A DNA stretch of 22,298 bases from the NCBI GenBank assembly GCA_017613595.1, contig JAGADM010000026.1, positions 1-22,298 of the forward strand, in the 5' to 3' direction. Below, piece after piece: positions 13,515-22,298 of the stretch. The position numbers were made by a program, and so were the translations under genes. The notes under the pieces were generated by a model. That model was not told the origin of the DNA, did no database searches, and worked only from the letters and a program-made list of their open reading frames with translations. The first letter of the stretch is position 1; each line of letters begins with the position of its first letter. Source of the stretch: Lachnospiraceae bacterium. Its GTDB lineage: Bacteria; Bacillota_A; Clostridia; Lachnospirales; Lachnospiraceae.

Positions 13515-16500
13515 ATGGATAAACTATTGAAGAAGAAGATTTTAGGGGGAATTGCGGCTTTGGTCGTCCTGGCAGGCGTCATCGTCGCGGCGGTATTCAG
13601 CCTGAAGGGCGGCAACCCGTCTAAAACAACCCCGACCGGAGCAGTTACGGCTACGCCGACACCGGACATGACCGACTACAAGGAAGTCCGGTTTGCGCTT
13701 CCGGCAGGAACATCGGAAACCGACGTAAAGAATACGCGGCTTCCGGAGACACTCCTTGTTCCGAAGGGAACGAAAGTGTCGGAACTTTCCCGTCCGAGAC
13801 AGATGGGAAAAGTATTTTTGGGATGGTATTATGACGAAGCGTTAACTTTGACGACGTTGCCGGATGAGACGATTGAAAACAATCTGACGCTCTATCCGCG
13901 ATTCGGCGATCGAGAGGACCTGCAGACGCAATTTTCCTATGATTACATTTCAAAGGAAAATGTGGAAGCGGATTACGAAGTAATCGTGACAGGTCATAAC
14001 GTAAAACCCGAAACGGTTAAGGAACAGACCAAGGTTTATAACATGAGCCTTGGCGGAGAAGAAATCGAATTCACGCTCGAGAAGATTGAAAAAGCAGGGG
14101 AAAGCGACGCGAAAGAGGATGAGGAAGAACTCACGGAGGAGATGAAGGAACTCCTTCATGAGCTTGATATCGATCTTGACGAGATTGACGGAGTTCCGGA
14201 TTTCTATGAACTGTATGACCTTGATGAGAACGACAGTCCCGAGCGTTATTGGAGAGAAGTTCTTGGACTGAATCCTGATCAGGTAATTGCCCTGACGGGA
14301 GTTGTTAGGATTCTGGAAAAGATGGCTTGGAACAACGCAACGGAATACAAGGTTGTTCCCGCAGGTGGCTTATGGCCCGAGGGTCAGTTGGTACAGATAG
14401 AACTTGCCGATACCGGCAGCATCCGTTTCAAGGTTGACGGCGAGGAGACGGAGCAGCCGATTACCAAGTTCAACTTTACCATATATCAGGAGCCTTACAA
14501 CGATCTTGCCATTAATTCCGGTGTTGTATTTATTCCCCTTAAGGAAGTCGGCGGAATTGACAAGCTGGAAGCTTTGTATAAGGTTTCCATGGACGACACG
14601 GAGCAGATCACGACCAATCACAAGTCCGGAGAGTTTACCTATAAGGGTGAGTTGGAGCCCGGAACGACGGTTGCAATCTATGACGGCGTTCTCGGACAGA
14701 ACGGCCGTGTAGACGGCGAAGTGGGATACTATAAGATCACCGCGAAAAACGGTGACGGCCGCTACACTTACGGCACCGCGGACTTCACGGACGTGCTCTT
14801 TATCCCGGATGTTATCCCGGTGCCGGATGACGGTACATTTGCCGACGGAAGCGTAAAACTCGGCGCCGGAACGCTTAGCTTTTCCGGTAAGCAGTTTGCG
14901 CATCTGAGAAACGGAAAGAACACCACTGTTGAAGCAGGGGATTTCCTGTATTTCTACACCGGTCAGGCAAAGGCAGTGAAAGACCTGAAGATTACCGGTG
15001 TCGGCCGGATCACCGAAGTGAAAAAGGACGGCAACGGACTGCTTGTAAGCTATGAGCCGACCACGCAGGATAAAGTTAACAATTACGGTATGTTTGAGCG
15101 TACCGAGCAGATTGAGATTCCGATTGAAAGCATTGATAAAGACGCGATTATGCGGAGCATGACCGAGCAGATGGACAGAACGCAGTTCGCGGTTAAGACC
15201 GGCGATTACATTGTCGGACTGATCAATGGTGATATCCTGCTTCCGGATGACCCGGATATGGCGGAAGCACTTAAAAATATGACCTTCAAAACCGATGCCG
15301 GCGGCGAAATGTCCCTGGAGGAGATTCGTCTTCTCGGCGCGGCAAGCAAAATCACCGTTTCCGACAAGACGGTTGATTTTGATATCAGCGGTACCTGCGA
15401 GCACTTCCACGGAAAAGGCGCCCGTATCGTGATCAGTGTCGGATTTACCATTACGGTCCAACTGAACGGAAACAACAATCTGAAGATTCAGTGTGTTGCG
15501 GCGATTGAGCAGGAAATCGTACTCGGCGCCGATATTGACGCACACATCGATCTTCTGGCACTTGATGAGACTACTTTTGATGCTTCGCTTCGTGCCGGTA
15601 CGTTTACCGGTTTCGGCGCACAGGCGACAGTTATGACGACATCCGAGAATCCGAATGAAGACACGGAGTGGGGTCGCCTCCTTCGCTCGACCGGCGCAGG
15701 GACCGCAGCACCGGGAGGAAACAGCGAGAAGCTTCTGAATATGGCAGAGAAGCTCGGCAACCTTTCTGAGGATCTGGAAAAGGTTCAGCAGGGCGGAACT
15801 TACACGAAGAGCAAAGGTTCGGCAGGCCAGTTCGGCGCAAAGAAGGACAGTGAAAGCGCACAGGCAGCCAGCGCCGGCGGAGACCTTCCCACGAAGTACG
15901 CCGCAATGCTTGAGAATGATGACGCGAGCTATATCGATCTTTTGGACCAGAAACTGTTCAAGTTCGATTTCCGTCCCCCGGGGCCGTTTGCAATCATCGA
16001 TTTCAGTATTCAGGGCGATCTGGTTATCTCCTTTAAACTGAACGCAATGATGGGCTTCAGTATTTCCTACGGTAACGCTAAACAGCTGTGTTATCATCTG
16101 GAGCCTGCAAATGATATTTCAAAGACCACGACCACGGATCTCGAGACCCCGAACTTCCGTGTGGACTTCTTCGTATTCGGTATGACAGGTCTTCGAATCG
16201 GTGTCAGACTGGACGCCAGAATCGGCCTTTTGAGCACGGATTTCGACTCCATCGGCGTTGTGGCTGAGGTCGGACTGTACGGCGAATTTTACGGATTCCT
16301 GTATATGTATTATGCATGGACATCCGGAAAAGAACCTCAGAGCGGCATTATGGGTTCGCTTTTGTTTGAAATAGGGGCATACCTGGAAGTAAAATTCAAG
16401 GCCCAGCTCGGCGACGACAAGTTGTCAAAAGAGATTGATATATACAACAAGAAGTGGCCACTGCTGCAGCTCGGAGATACCGAAGTCCCCGTGCCGTATC

Positions 16501-19500
16501 AGGACAATGAAGAGGACGACGAAGCGCTCTCGAAGATGTTGGAGATTGAGAGCGGACAGAATACGGTTAAGGTACCGGATGCCGTATTCAATATTGACAT
16601 GATGGCACTGGATTCCGGAGAAGTCAGCCGCGAAAGCCAGGATAGCGACAAGGTCGGAGCGGAGAATTACAGTTTCACGATTAACGGCCGGACCTATACA
16701 CAGTATAACGAAGAGCACTTTGATGTTGTCTGCTATGACCTCGATGGCGAAAACGGAAAAGCCACGGAGAATCACTCCTTCCAGTACCTGCCTGCGACCA
16801 ACGAGATTTATATCAAACCCGTGGACAACGACAAGGATGAATACTGGGGCGTTGTAATCTTTACATATCGGAATGACAGTTTCGGTTTCAGTACAATTGA
16901 GTTTCAGAGGATTTTGAAGGTTCACTGGAAGGGCGAACCTTGTACGGCGGTTGTGGAATACTACGTCCATAAACCCGGCGGAGAGAGGAATAACTTTGAT
17001 GGTATGGGCGGTGACCGCGATAAGTATTATGATTTTGTCAAAGAAGGCGAATTCCACGGATTTGACGGAATCGATTACGATATTATCGTGGACGAGGATT
17101 TCGTATATCAGTTCCCCGGATACCGTCTGATGGGTGTTGATTATCCAGGCATTATGGTGGCCGATGAGCAATACAGAAAGGCAACCGAAGAGTATGAAAA
17201 GGAAAAGGCCAAGTATAAGGAGATGAACGCCGCACCTGACGGTCAATACACTTTCTCTGACTATAAAAAGCAGTCTGTGAAAGTGGATAAGGCTTTGGCT
17301 GCCGTTCATTCCAACTCGAAGTATTATCAATCCTACTACACTAATATCGGAGATGCGGTTGCCAATAAACAAGGCACCATGTATTTCCGTATGGTGAAAG
17401 ACGGGACAGTTGTAAGACTCTATTATGATGAGGTAAAGTATAAAGTTACCGTGCTTCGTGTAACGGAGCTTCCGCCTACGAAACCGGCGAGCGGTCGTGA
17501 ATTCTTCTATCAGGGTTACTATGACGATTATAAGAAGAATGCAGATCTCTATATCCGCAAGGATGATTCTGTATTGGAGAAAGCACTGGCCCTTATGGAA
17601 GGATATGATAAGACCAAAGATCTTGAATGGTACTATTATCTTCCTAAAATGGCAGATCCTTACGCACGCTGTGGAGCGCAGAACGGAATCGCCAAGATTT
17701 TCATCTATAACCATAATGTTAATCATTTCACGAGTGATGGCGCACTGATTCGCGAACACTATTCGGAATGGATGCCGCTGACGGCCGATGTAAAGATGCC
17801 GGATGAGGATCTTGTTCTCATAGCGTATGAGAAGAAATCCGAGAAAGAGTATAAGGTATCCTGGGTAAATGATTACGGTGAGGCGGTTCGTGAGGATACG
17901 GTTGTTTACGACAACAAAGTTTCAAAGGCGCCGGATATCGGAACCAGAAAACGTGACGGTTATACTTCTTCGATAGAATGGGTTAACCAGCGTGGTGTGA
18001 AGTACTATGACGGTTATGTTATGCCTGCGGAAGATGTCACATTTACCGCACGTGTTACCTACAAACCGGTTTCACAGCCGATTACCTGGAACGTTGAAGG
18101 AGAAACATGGGTAACGAACGGACCGGGTACGGGAGAACCCTTGAATATTTCCACCTATAACCTGAAATATCAGGGCTCGGATCCGAATAAGTTTAAGAAT
18201 GAGGACGGATATGTCCGCAAGAGGGGATGTACCGAACATATCAATGTTATCTTCCCCGGAAACGCCAAGCTGAATATCCCGGATGAAGAGAAAGAATATG
18301 TTTACGGGAAGGACAAGATGCCTTACGGCGGTGTTACCATAAAGATCTGGTTTACCGTGAATGAACATAAGGCTACCTGGATGGATGGCGATACCGTTGT
18401 AAAGGAAGAAACTTATCCTTACGGCACAGCCATGTGGACGCTGCATCCGGAGGTACCGGTCGGCGAGGACGAAGTCGTTGACTGGCGTACGGACAGCTAT
18501 GGCGACAAGGATTCGATGGTAATCTCGATGCCCGATAGGGATATGGTAATCTATACGGTTCGGCATAAACACACATGGGACGCCGGAGTTGTATCAAACG
18601 GAGCAAACTGTATGAACAAGGGAACCACGAAGTATACTTGTACAGGATGCGGTACAACCAAGTATGTGGAGAATCTTCCGGTGGATCCGAACAATCATTA
18701 CCGTTTGTCTGAGTACCATGTCACGCTGGCAAACTGTACAAGCCCGAGGATCGAAGAGTACCGTTGTCTGTGCGGTTATTCTGAGACGAGGACGGTAGGA
18801 GAAAAGGACCCGAACTATCACTACATGTACGAAGCGACCGGACATTACAGTAAACAGACCGTAGAACGAGAGGCTCCGACATGTGCGAAGCCCGGACATG
18901 AAGAAGCTTACTATTGCTGGGAGTGTGGTGCCCTTTTAGGCGGAAATGAAGTTATTCCGGCAACCGGACAGCATGACTATGTGTATTCGACGATTCAGGA
19001 TGCGACCTGTGAAGCAGACGGGGAAGAGAAGGGAATCTGTTCCGTATGTCAGGGTGAAACGACCAGAGCGATTCCGAAACTCGGACACCAGTGGGGCGAT
19101 GTCTCTTATGAGCTTGTTGAAGGCAATACGAAGATGACAGCGAAACGTACCTGTTCACGGGAAAGCACGCATGTGGATACCCAGACCGTTGCGGTAACTG
19201 CACGTGTTGTGAAAGCAGCAAGTTGTATGAGTGAAGGAACGATGGCATATGATGCTCAGTTTACGAATACGGCATTCGGAAAGAAGACCATCGAACAGAC
19301 GATTGCAACGAAGGCACATACATGGGGCAATGTAAGTTATACCCTCAGCACTGATAAGAGATCCGTTAAGGCGATACGCGTCTGTGCATATACGCTGGAA
19401 GGTGTTCATCAGGAGGAAGAGTCGGCACAGGTTAGCTATACGGTAATTCAGCCTGCAACGACGACTTCAACCGGTAAAGCTAAGTATTATGCTACTTTCG

Positions 19501-20681
19501 AGAATCCTGCATTTGCTTCTTGGGAACAGGAAGTGGAACTTCCCATAGAAGTGTGTGAACATGTATGGACGGATGTGATTAGCAAACCTTGGGCTGAAGT
19601 ACAGAGTGATAAGGTTGTTCTTCATCTCGGTGAAAAGACGCAGAAATGTTCGAAGTGTAATGTAAAACGGGATGGTTTCTCCGAAGAAGTAAAGATTAAA
19701 CCTGTACTGAAAGAAGATACCGTTGATTTTTATGAAATGATTCCGTATATGGCACTGCAGTATAATCTGGCCGGATATACGCTTATGGACTGTTACGACT
19801 TCGGTACCATGATTACTCTTCCGACTGCACCTGACGGATCCGGAAGCTTTAGCTTTGACATCTCTATTCTGGATGAACCCGGGATTGATCTTGATGCCGT
19901 AAAACTTTCCGATTTGGATGCGCAGTTCCAGAGTGGTGCAATTGATAAGTATGAAATTCCGTATACCTTGGTTCCTTTCCTGTCAGATGTTCCGCTGGAT
20001 GGTGACATATACGAGGAAATGATTTTAAGTGATACGGATGACGGAAAACCGATTTACGGGCAGATTTCGTATCTTGCAGAGAATCAGGTTACTTTGAAAC
20101 TCATTTGCGGTCATAAGCATGAGTGGAAAACGAAAACGGAAGAACCTTCATGTTCTTATTACTACCAGAAATATCACTGGGTACACGGAAGAACGTATAC
20201 GTCCTGCGAACAATGCGATATGAAGACGTCAGAGACATTGATTAAGTTGCAGCCATATGTGAGAAGACCGGAAACTAATACCATGTTTGAACGCAGAAGT
20301 GATAACACTTATGAAATTCATGTTAAAGCTTCTTATCTTGCAGATGAGATGTATTTGTGGAGATCCATCAATCATAATGAAGGCAATCTGAAGTTTTATA
20401 CTTCCTCAAATGCAGTTATTGATGACGTAACACTGTCTTTTGTATTAGAGGTTTATTATTCAGAAGACGGAAGTATCAGTGAGGATAAGAAATATCAGGC
20501 ACTGACCTACAATAGTATGAATGCTTTGGGTACCGGTAAACCTGAAGTTACACTTCCGGACGGAGTAACCGAGGAAACGATGATGAGTGAACTGGATAAG
20601 GCGGTCACAATTGTTTATTCCTTTAATTACAGCATAGAAGATTGGGAGACGGTCAAGATTAAGCTGGTTATCGAACCTTAA
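13515..20681 (+). CDS. Giant membrane-anchored surface protein with InlB-like and Cys-x-x-Cys repeats
   Basis: This is a 2388-residue protein. Helix 9-29 after a Lys-rich start is a signal anchor with no lipobox Cys, and a Thr/Pro linker (34-52) follows. An InlB-type repeat lies at about 58-130 (KGTKVSEL, FLGWYYDEAL), then an acidic stretch at 195-225. A Gly/Ala/Ser linker is at about 715-792. A block at about 814-985 (VGLYGEFYGFLYMYYAW, LEVKFKAQLGDDK) recalls a domain seen in other huge clostridial surface proteins. There is a charged helical patch near 1218-1240, and InlB-like repeats at about 1445-1517 and 1615-1682. Cys/His repeats span about 1684-2052, with one more at 2197-2244. No LPXTG, SLH or choline-binding anchor is seen, so the N-terminal helix probably tethers it. 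AAGGGGAA precedes the ATG. Adhesion or cell-wall interaction is inference. Confidence 0.85.
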   Translation: MDKLLKKKILGGIAALVVLAGVIVAAVFSLKGGNPSKTTPTGAVTATPTPDMTDYKEVRFALPAGTSETDVKNTRLPETLLVPKGTKVSELSRPRQMGKVFLGWYYDEALTLTTLPDETIENNLTLYPRFGDREDLQTQFSYDYISKENVEADYEVIVTGHNVKPETVKEQTKVYNMSLGGEEIEFTLEKIEKAGESDAKEDEEELTEEMKELLHELDIDLDEIDGVPDFYELYDLDENDSPERYWREVLGLNPDQVIALTGVVRILEKMAWNNATEYKVVPAGGLWPEGQLVQIELADTGSIRFKVDGEETEQPITKFNFTIYQEPYNDLAINSGVVFIPLKEVGGIDKLEALYKVSMDDTEQITTNHKSGEFTYKGELEPGTTVAIYDGVLGQNGRVDGEVGYYKITAKNGDGRYTYGTADFTDVLFIPDVIPVPDDGTFADGSVKLGAGTLSFSGKQFAHLRNGKNTTVEAGDFLYFYTGQAKAVKDLKITGVGRITEVKKDGNGLLVSYEPTTQDKVNNYGMFERTEQIEIPIESIDKDAIMRSMTEQMDRTQFAVKTGDYIVGLINGDILLPDDPDMAEALKNMTFKTDAGGEMSLEEIRLLGAASKITVSDKTVDFDISGTCEHFHGKGARIVISVGFTITVQLNGNNNLKIQCVAAIEQEIVLGADIDAHIDLLALDETTFDASLRAGTFTGFGAQATVMTTSENPNEDTEWGRLLRSTGAGTAAPGGNSEKLLNMAEKLGNLSEDLEKVQQGGTYTKSKGSAGQFGAKKDSESAQAASAGGDLPTKYAAMLENDDASYIDLLDQKLFKFDFRPPGPFAIIDFSIQGDLVISFKLNAMMGFSISYGNAKQLCYHLEPANDISKTTTTDLETPNFRVDFFVFGMTGLRIGVRLDARIGLLSTDFDSIGVVAEVGLYGEFYGFLYMYYAWTSGKEPQSGIMGSLLFEIGAYLEVKFKAQLGDDKLSKEIDIYNKKWPLLQLGDTEVPVPYQDNEEDDEALSKMLEIESGQNTVKVPDAVFNIDMMALDSGEVSRESQDSDKVGAENYSFTINGRTYTQYNEEHFDVVCYDLDGENGKATENHSFQYLPATNEIYIKPVDNDKDEYWGVVIFTYRNDSFGFSTIEFQRILKVHWKGEPCTAVVEYYVHKPGGERNNFDGMGGDRDKYYDFVKEGEFHGFDGIDYDIIVDEDFVYQFPGYRLMGVDYPGIMVADEQYRKATEEYEKEKAKYKEMNAAPDGQYTFSDYKKQSVKVDKALAAVHSNSKYYQSYYTNIGDAVANKQGTMYFRMVKDGTVVRLYYDEVKYKVTVLRVTELPPTKPASGREFFYQGYYDDYKKNADLYIRKDDSVLEKALALMEGYDKTKDLEWYYYLPKMADPYARCGAQNGIAKIFIYNHNVNHFTSDGALIREHYSEWMPLTADVKMPDEDLVLIAYEKKSEKEYKVSWVNDYGEAVREDTVVYDNKVSKAPDIGTRKRDGYTSSIEWVNQRGVKYYDGYVMPAEDVTFTARVTYKPVSQPITWNVEGETWVTNGPGTGEPLNISTYNLKYQGSDPNKFKNEDGYVRKRGCTEHINVIFPGNAKLNIPDEEKEYVYGKDKMPYGGVTIKIWFTVNEHKATWMDGDTVVKEETYPYGTAMWTLHPEVPVGEDEVVDWRTDSYGDKDSMVISMPDRDMVIYTVRHKHTWDAGVVSNGANCMNKGTTKYTCTGCGTTKYVENLPVDPNNHYRLSEYHVTLANCTSPRIEEYRCLCGYSETRTVGEKDPNYHYMYEATGHYSKQTVEREAPTCAKPGHEEAYYCWECGALLGGNEVIPATGQHDYVYSTIQDATCEADGEEKGICSVCQGETTRAIPKLGHQWGDVSYELVEGNTKMTAKRTCSRESTHVDTQTVAVTARVVKAASCMSEGTMAYDAQFTNTAFGKKTIEQTIATKAHTWGNVSYTLSTDKRSVKAIRVCAYTLEGVHQEEESAQVSYTVIQPATTTSTGKAKYYATFENPAFASWEQEVELPIEVCEHVWTDVISKPWAEVQSDKVVLHLGEKTQKCSKCNVKRDGFSEEVKIKPVLKEDTVDFYEMIPYMALQYNLAGYTLMDCYDFGTMITLPTAPDGSGSFSFDISILDEPGIDLDAVKLSDLDAQFQSGAIDKYEIPYTLVPFLSDVPLDGDIYEEMILSDTDDGKPIYGQISYLAENQVTLKLICGHKHEWKTKTEEPSCSYYYQKYHWVHGRTYTSCEQCDMKTSETLIKLQPYVRRPETNTMFERRSDNTYEIHVKASYLADEMYLWRSINHNEGNLKFYTSSNAVIDDVTLSFVLEVYYSEDGSISEDKKYQALTYNSMNALGTGKPEVTLPDGVTEETMMSELDKAVTIVYSFNYSIEDWETVKIKLVIEP
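18564..19680 (+). repeat. Degenerate Cys/His repeat array within the giant protein gene
   Basis: The encoded protein has about seven diverged units here. The first four follow H.W/H.Y, a single Cys, a Y.C..C pair and a closing H (for example YTCTGCGTTKY, YYCWECGALLG, GICSVCQGE). Two middle units share a longer form with WG.VSYTL/ELV, K..R.C and F.N.AF. A seventh (QKCSKCN) closes the array. A further unit, SCEQCDMK, lies at about 20107-20245. DNA identity between units is low, so these are old protein-level repeats rather than recent tandem duplications. Confidence 0.75.
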
Positions 20682-20732
20682 TACAACGGAAAGACTCTAA
20701 AAAGACAGGCTCCAAAAAAACTGGACACCCAG

Positions 20733-20767
20733 AAAAACCCCGGAAACGAAAGGTTTCCGGGGTTTTT
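20733..20767. terminator. Bidirectional intrinsic terminator
   Basis: AAAAACCCCGGAAAC (20733-20747) pairs perfectly with GTTTCCGGGGTTTTT (20753-20767) around a GAAAG loop. A-run and T-run flanks let it stop the giant-gene transcript on the + strand and the small membrane protein transcript on the - strand. Confidence 0.92.
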
Positions 20768-20792
20768 AAGTGCAAAATAAATAAGAAAAGGA

Positions 20793-21062
20793 TTACTGCT
20801 GGTTTCCGCTGTTGTTATTACCGCCGTTCTGAGCGCCGAGCCAGGTGAAGATTCCGAGAACGATACCGATCAATGCCCAAAGATCAACCAGAGAGCCGAT
20901 CAGCCAGGAAATAAACGGAATTCCCAAAATACCCATTACGATGCTGACAACCGCTGCAACGATGATATAAGCGATAATGCAGGTGATCAGACCGTTATTA
21001 TCCGTTGCCTTATCAACAAGCGGGAAGTACTTCTTAAACTTCTGAAGATCAAAGTTTTCCAT
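20793..21062 (-). CDS. Small two-helix membrane protein
   Basis: This is an 89-residue protein on the - strand. A charged N-terminal segment (MENFDLQKFKKYFPLVDKA) is followed by hydrophobic stretches at about 25-45 and 50-76, and an Asn/Gly/Gln-rich tail. It resembles short clostridial proteins with a similar opening and a GI(L)G.IPFI.WLIG turn, which have no known function. GGAGG (21070-21074 on the + strand map) precedes the ATG at 21060-21062, and a good promoter lies just upstream. It is monocistronic between its own promoter and the bidirectional terminator. Confidence 0.75.
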   Translation of the reverse strand: MENFDLQKFKKYFPLVDKATDNNGLITCIIAYIIVAAVVSIVMGILGIPFISWLIGSLVDLWALIGIVLGIFTWLGAQNGGNNNSGNQQ

Positions 21063-21098
21063 AGTGATACCTCCGTGAGAGATTTATACGATACAAAA

Positions 21099-21126
21099 AG
21101 TATAGCATACCAGATGGAAAAATCAA
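21099..21126 (-). promoter_or_regulatory. Sigma-A promoter for the small membrane protein
   Basis: On the - strand, TTGATT (21121-21126) and TATACT (21099-21104) are 16 bases apart, and the -10 is preceded by TGC, an extended -10. The start site would be near 21092, about 30 bases ahead of the ATG. Confidence 0.75.
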
Positions 21127-21176
21127 TAGTTCGTGAAGTATTCTCGGGAAATTTCATGATGTTTCCGAAATCTGAC

Positions 21177-21225
21177 AAAACAGGCATGCCGCAGAGCTGA
21201 AAACTCTTCCCGGCATGCCCGTTTT
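21177..21225 (-). terminator. Intrinsic terminator of pepF
   Basis: Segments 21177-21191 and 21211-21225 form a 15-position stem with one mismatch or wobble (GGCATGCCG core), extended by a weaker inner AGAG/CTCT stem. On the - strand it ends in TTTT and lies 25 bases after the pepF stop. Confidence 0.8.
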
Positions 21226-21250
21226 ATTGTTTCACTGATATTCCGCTGTC

Positions 21251-22298
21251 TTACTCGTTCACAAGCGCCTCAGCCATATCCAGAATCTTTTCGAATTTCT
21301 TCATCGCCATGCGTACCGGCTCGGGAGTGGAGAGGTCCACACCGCCGTGCTTCAGGGCATCCAGGCAGTATACGGAACTGCCGAGAGACAGGAACTCAAG
21401 GTAACGCTTTACTGCGGGAGCGCCTTCGTGAAGAATCGCTTCGGAAAGCGCAACGGCCGAAGAATAACCGGTCGCGTACTGGTATACGTAGAAGCTGCGG
21501 TAGAAGTGCGGGATGCGGCTCCACTCGTAAGCAACCTCATCATCAATTACAAGGTCCGGACCGAAGTACTGCTTGATCAGATCGCGGTAAATGTCATTGA
21601 GGGCGGTCGAAGAGAGCGCCTCACCGGCATCGATGCGGTCGTGACAGATCTTCTCGAATTCCGCGAACATTGTCTGACGGAAGATCGTTCCCTTGAAGCC
21701 TTCCATATACTCATTCAGCAGAAACAGCTTCATGTCGCGGTCATCGGTCTTCTTGAGGAGCGTTTCGACGAGAAGGTTCTCATTGACCGTCGAAGCAACT
21801 TCTGCGATGAAGAGCGCGTAATCGTCATACTGTACGGGCTGCTTCTGATGCGTCAGGTACGTGTGCATCGAGTGGCCCATCTCATGGCAGAGCGTTGATA
21901 CGTCATCAAGCGTGCCGTTGAAGTTCATCAGAATGTTCGGATGATCCTTACGTGTGCCGATGGAGTAAGCGCCGCCTGACTTTCCGACGTTCGGATAAAC
22001 ATCCACCCAGCGGTCCGCGAGGCCTTTCTTTACGGTATTCACATAGTCCTCGCCGAGCGGGGCAACCGCCTCAAGGAGAAGTGCCTTGGCCTCCTCGTAG
22101 GTGTAGGTCTTGTTCACATCCTTTACAAGCGGTGCGTACACGTCGTAGTAGTGCAGTTCGTCAAGGCCGAGCATCTTCTTACGGAGCGCTACATAACGGT
22201 ACATGAGCGGCATGAACTCGTGAATCGTCTCCACAAGGCTGTCATACACGCTGACCGGAATGTTGTTGCTCGAAAGAGACCATGCAACCGATGACGGA
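21251..22298 (-). CDS. pepF: Oligoendopeptidase F, M3 family zinc metallopeptidase (C-terminal part)
   Basis: The frame is open from the window edge (22298) to TAA at 21251-21253, giving about 348 residues of a protein that is normally around 600. It begins in an SSNNIPVSVYDSLVETIHE stretch typical of PepF. It contains the zinc motif HEMGH (codons at 21872-21886) followed by the third-ligand region EVASTVNENLL, and ends with the SLGSSVYCLDALKHGGVDL block. PepF is a cytoplasmic peptidase that cleaves short peptides. No start is assigned because the GTG at 22247-22249 lies inside the conserved frame. It is transcribed towards the small membrane protein gene but separated from it by a terminator and a new promoter. 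Confidence 0.93.
   Translation of the reverse strand, partial: PSSVAWSLSSNNIPVSVYDSLVETIHEFMPLMYRYVALRKKMLGLDELHYYDVYAPLVKDVNKTYTYEEAKALLLEAVAPLGEDYVNTVKKGLADRWVDVYPNVGKSGGAYSIGTRKDHPNILMNFNGTLDDVSTLCHEMGHSMHTYLTHQKQPVQYDDYALFIAEVASTVNENLLVETLLKKTDDRDMKLFLLNEYMEGFKGTIFRQTMFAEFEKICHDRIDAGEALSSTALNDIYRDLIKQYFGPDLVIDDEVAYEWSRIPHFYRSFYVYQYATGYSSAVALSEAILHEGAPAVKRYLEFLSLGSSVYCLDALKHGGVDLSTPEPVRMAMKKFEKILDMAEALVNE

Noticed and set aside
14370..17759. Long - strand open frames (575 and 444 codons) opposite the giant gene
   Set aside because: They are shadows of a continuous 2388-codon frame with recognisable domains. The translations are low-complexity and match no family I know.
18564..19680. CRISPR-like or recent tandem DNA repeat in the Cys-rich region
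   Set aside because: The units are of unequal length and share only protein motifs. DNA identity is low and the region is within one open frame.

Overview
The window (about 50% GC) looks like a chromosomal segment of a low-GC-phylum anaerobe of the Clostridia, most likely a Lachnospiraceae member. The reasons are the HemZ-HisS-AspS neighbourhood, the archaeal-type AspRS, the clostridial two-component and ECF genes, the PepF, and a giant surface protein built from InlB-like and Cys-x-x-Cys repeats of the kind common in gut Lachnospiraceae. This assignment is inference from gene content. I see no tRNA, rRNA, CRISPR array, insertion sequence or phage gene.

Region 1 (1-5991, + strand) is a compact housekeeping operon: the 3' end of hemZ, an HD-GYP phosphohydrolase, hisS, aspS, a DUF1294 membrane protein, an aldose epimerase (galM) and a short membrane protein, closed by an intrinsic terminator. 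Gaps are short or negative, and three spacers carry small GC-rich hairpins just ahead of the ribosome binding site. The AspRS is the short archaeal type without the bacterial insertion domain and has His where the motif 2 Arg is expected.

Region 2 (6071-8895) is a two-component system. It pairs an OmpR-type regulator with a large sensor kinase that has an extracytoplasmic domain of about 300 residues and, unusually, two more membrane helices after the ATPase domain. A strong terminator follows. The next 408-base gap holds a promoter-to-terminator cassette that could encode a small RNA, then a near-consensus promoter for upp.

Region 3 (9135-12300) is upp followed by an ECF sigma factor, a two-helix membrane protein, a polytopic membrane protein and a PrsW-type intramembrane protease, closed by a terminator. 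Region 4 (12301-20767) is a second unit: a paralogue of the same two-helix protein, a secreted HtrA-like serine protease without a PDZ domain, and a 2388-residue membrane-anchored surface protein, again closed by a terminator. Sigma factor, PrsW protease, paired two-helix proteins, extracellular protease and giant surface protein suggest an envelope-sensing system controlled by proteolysis. This is the most interesting hypothesis in the window and is untested.

Region 5 (20768-22298, - strand) has a small two-helix membrane protein with its own promoter, and the C-terminal part of the oligoendopeptidase gene pepF, which runs off the window.
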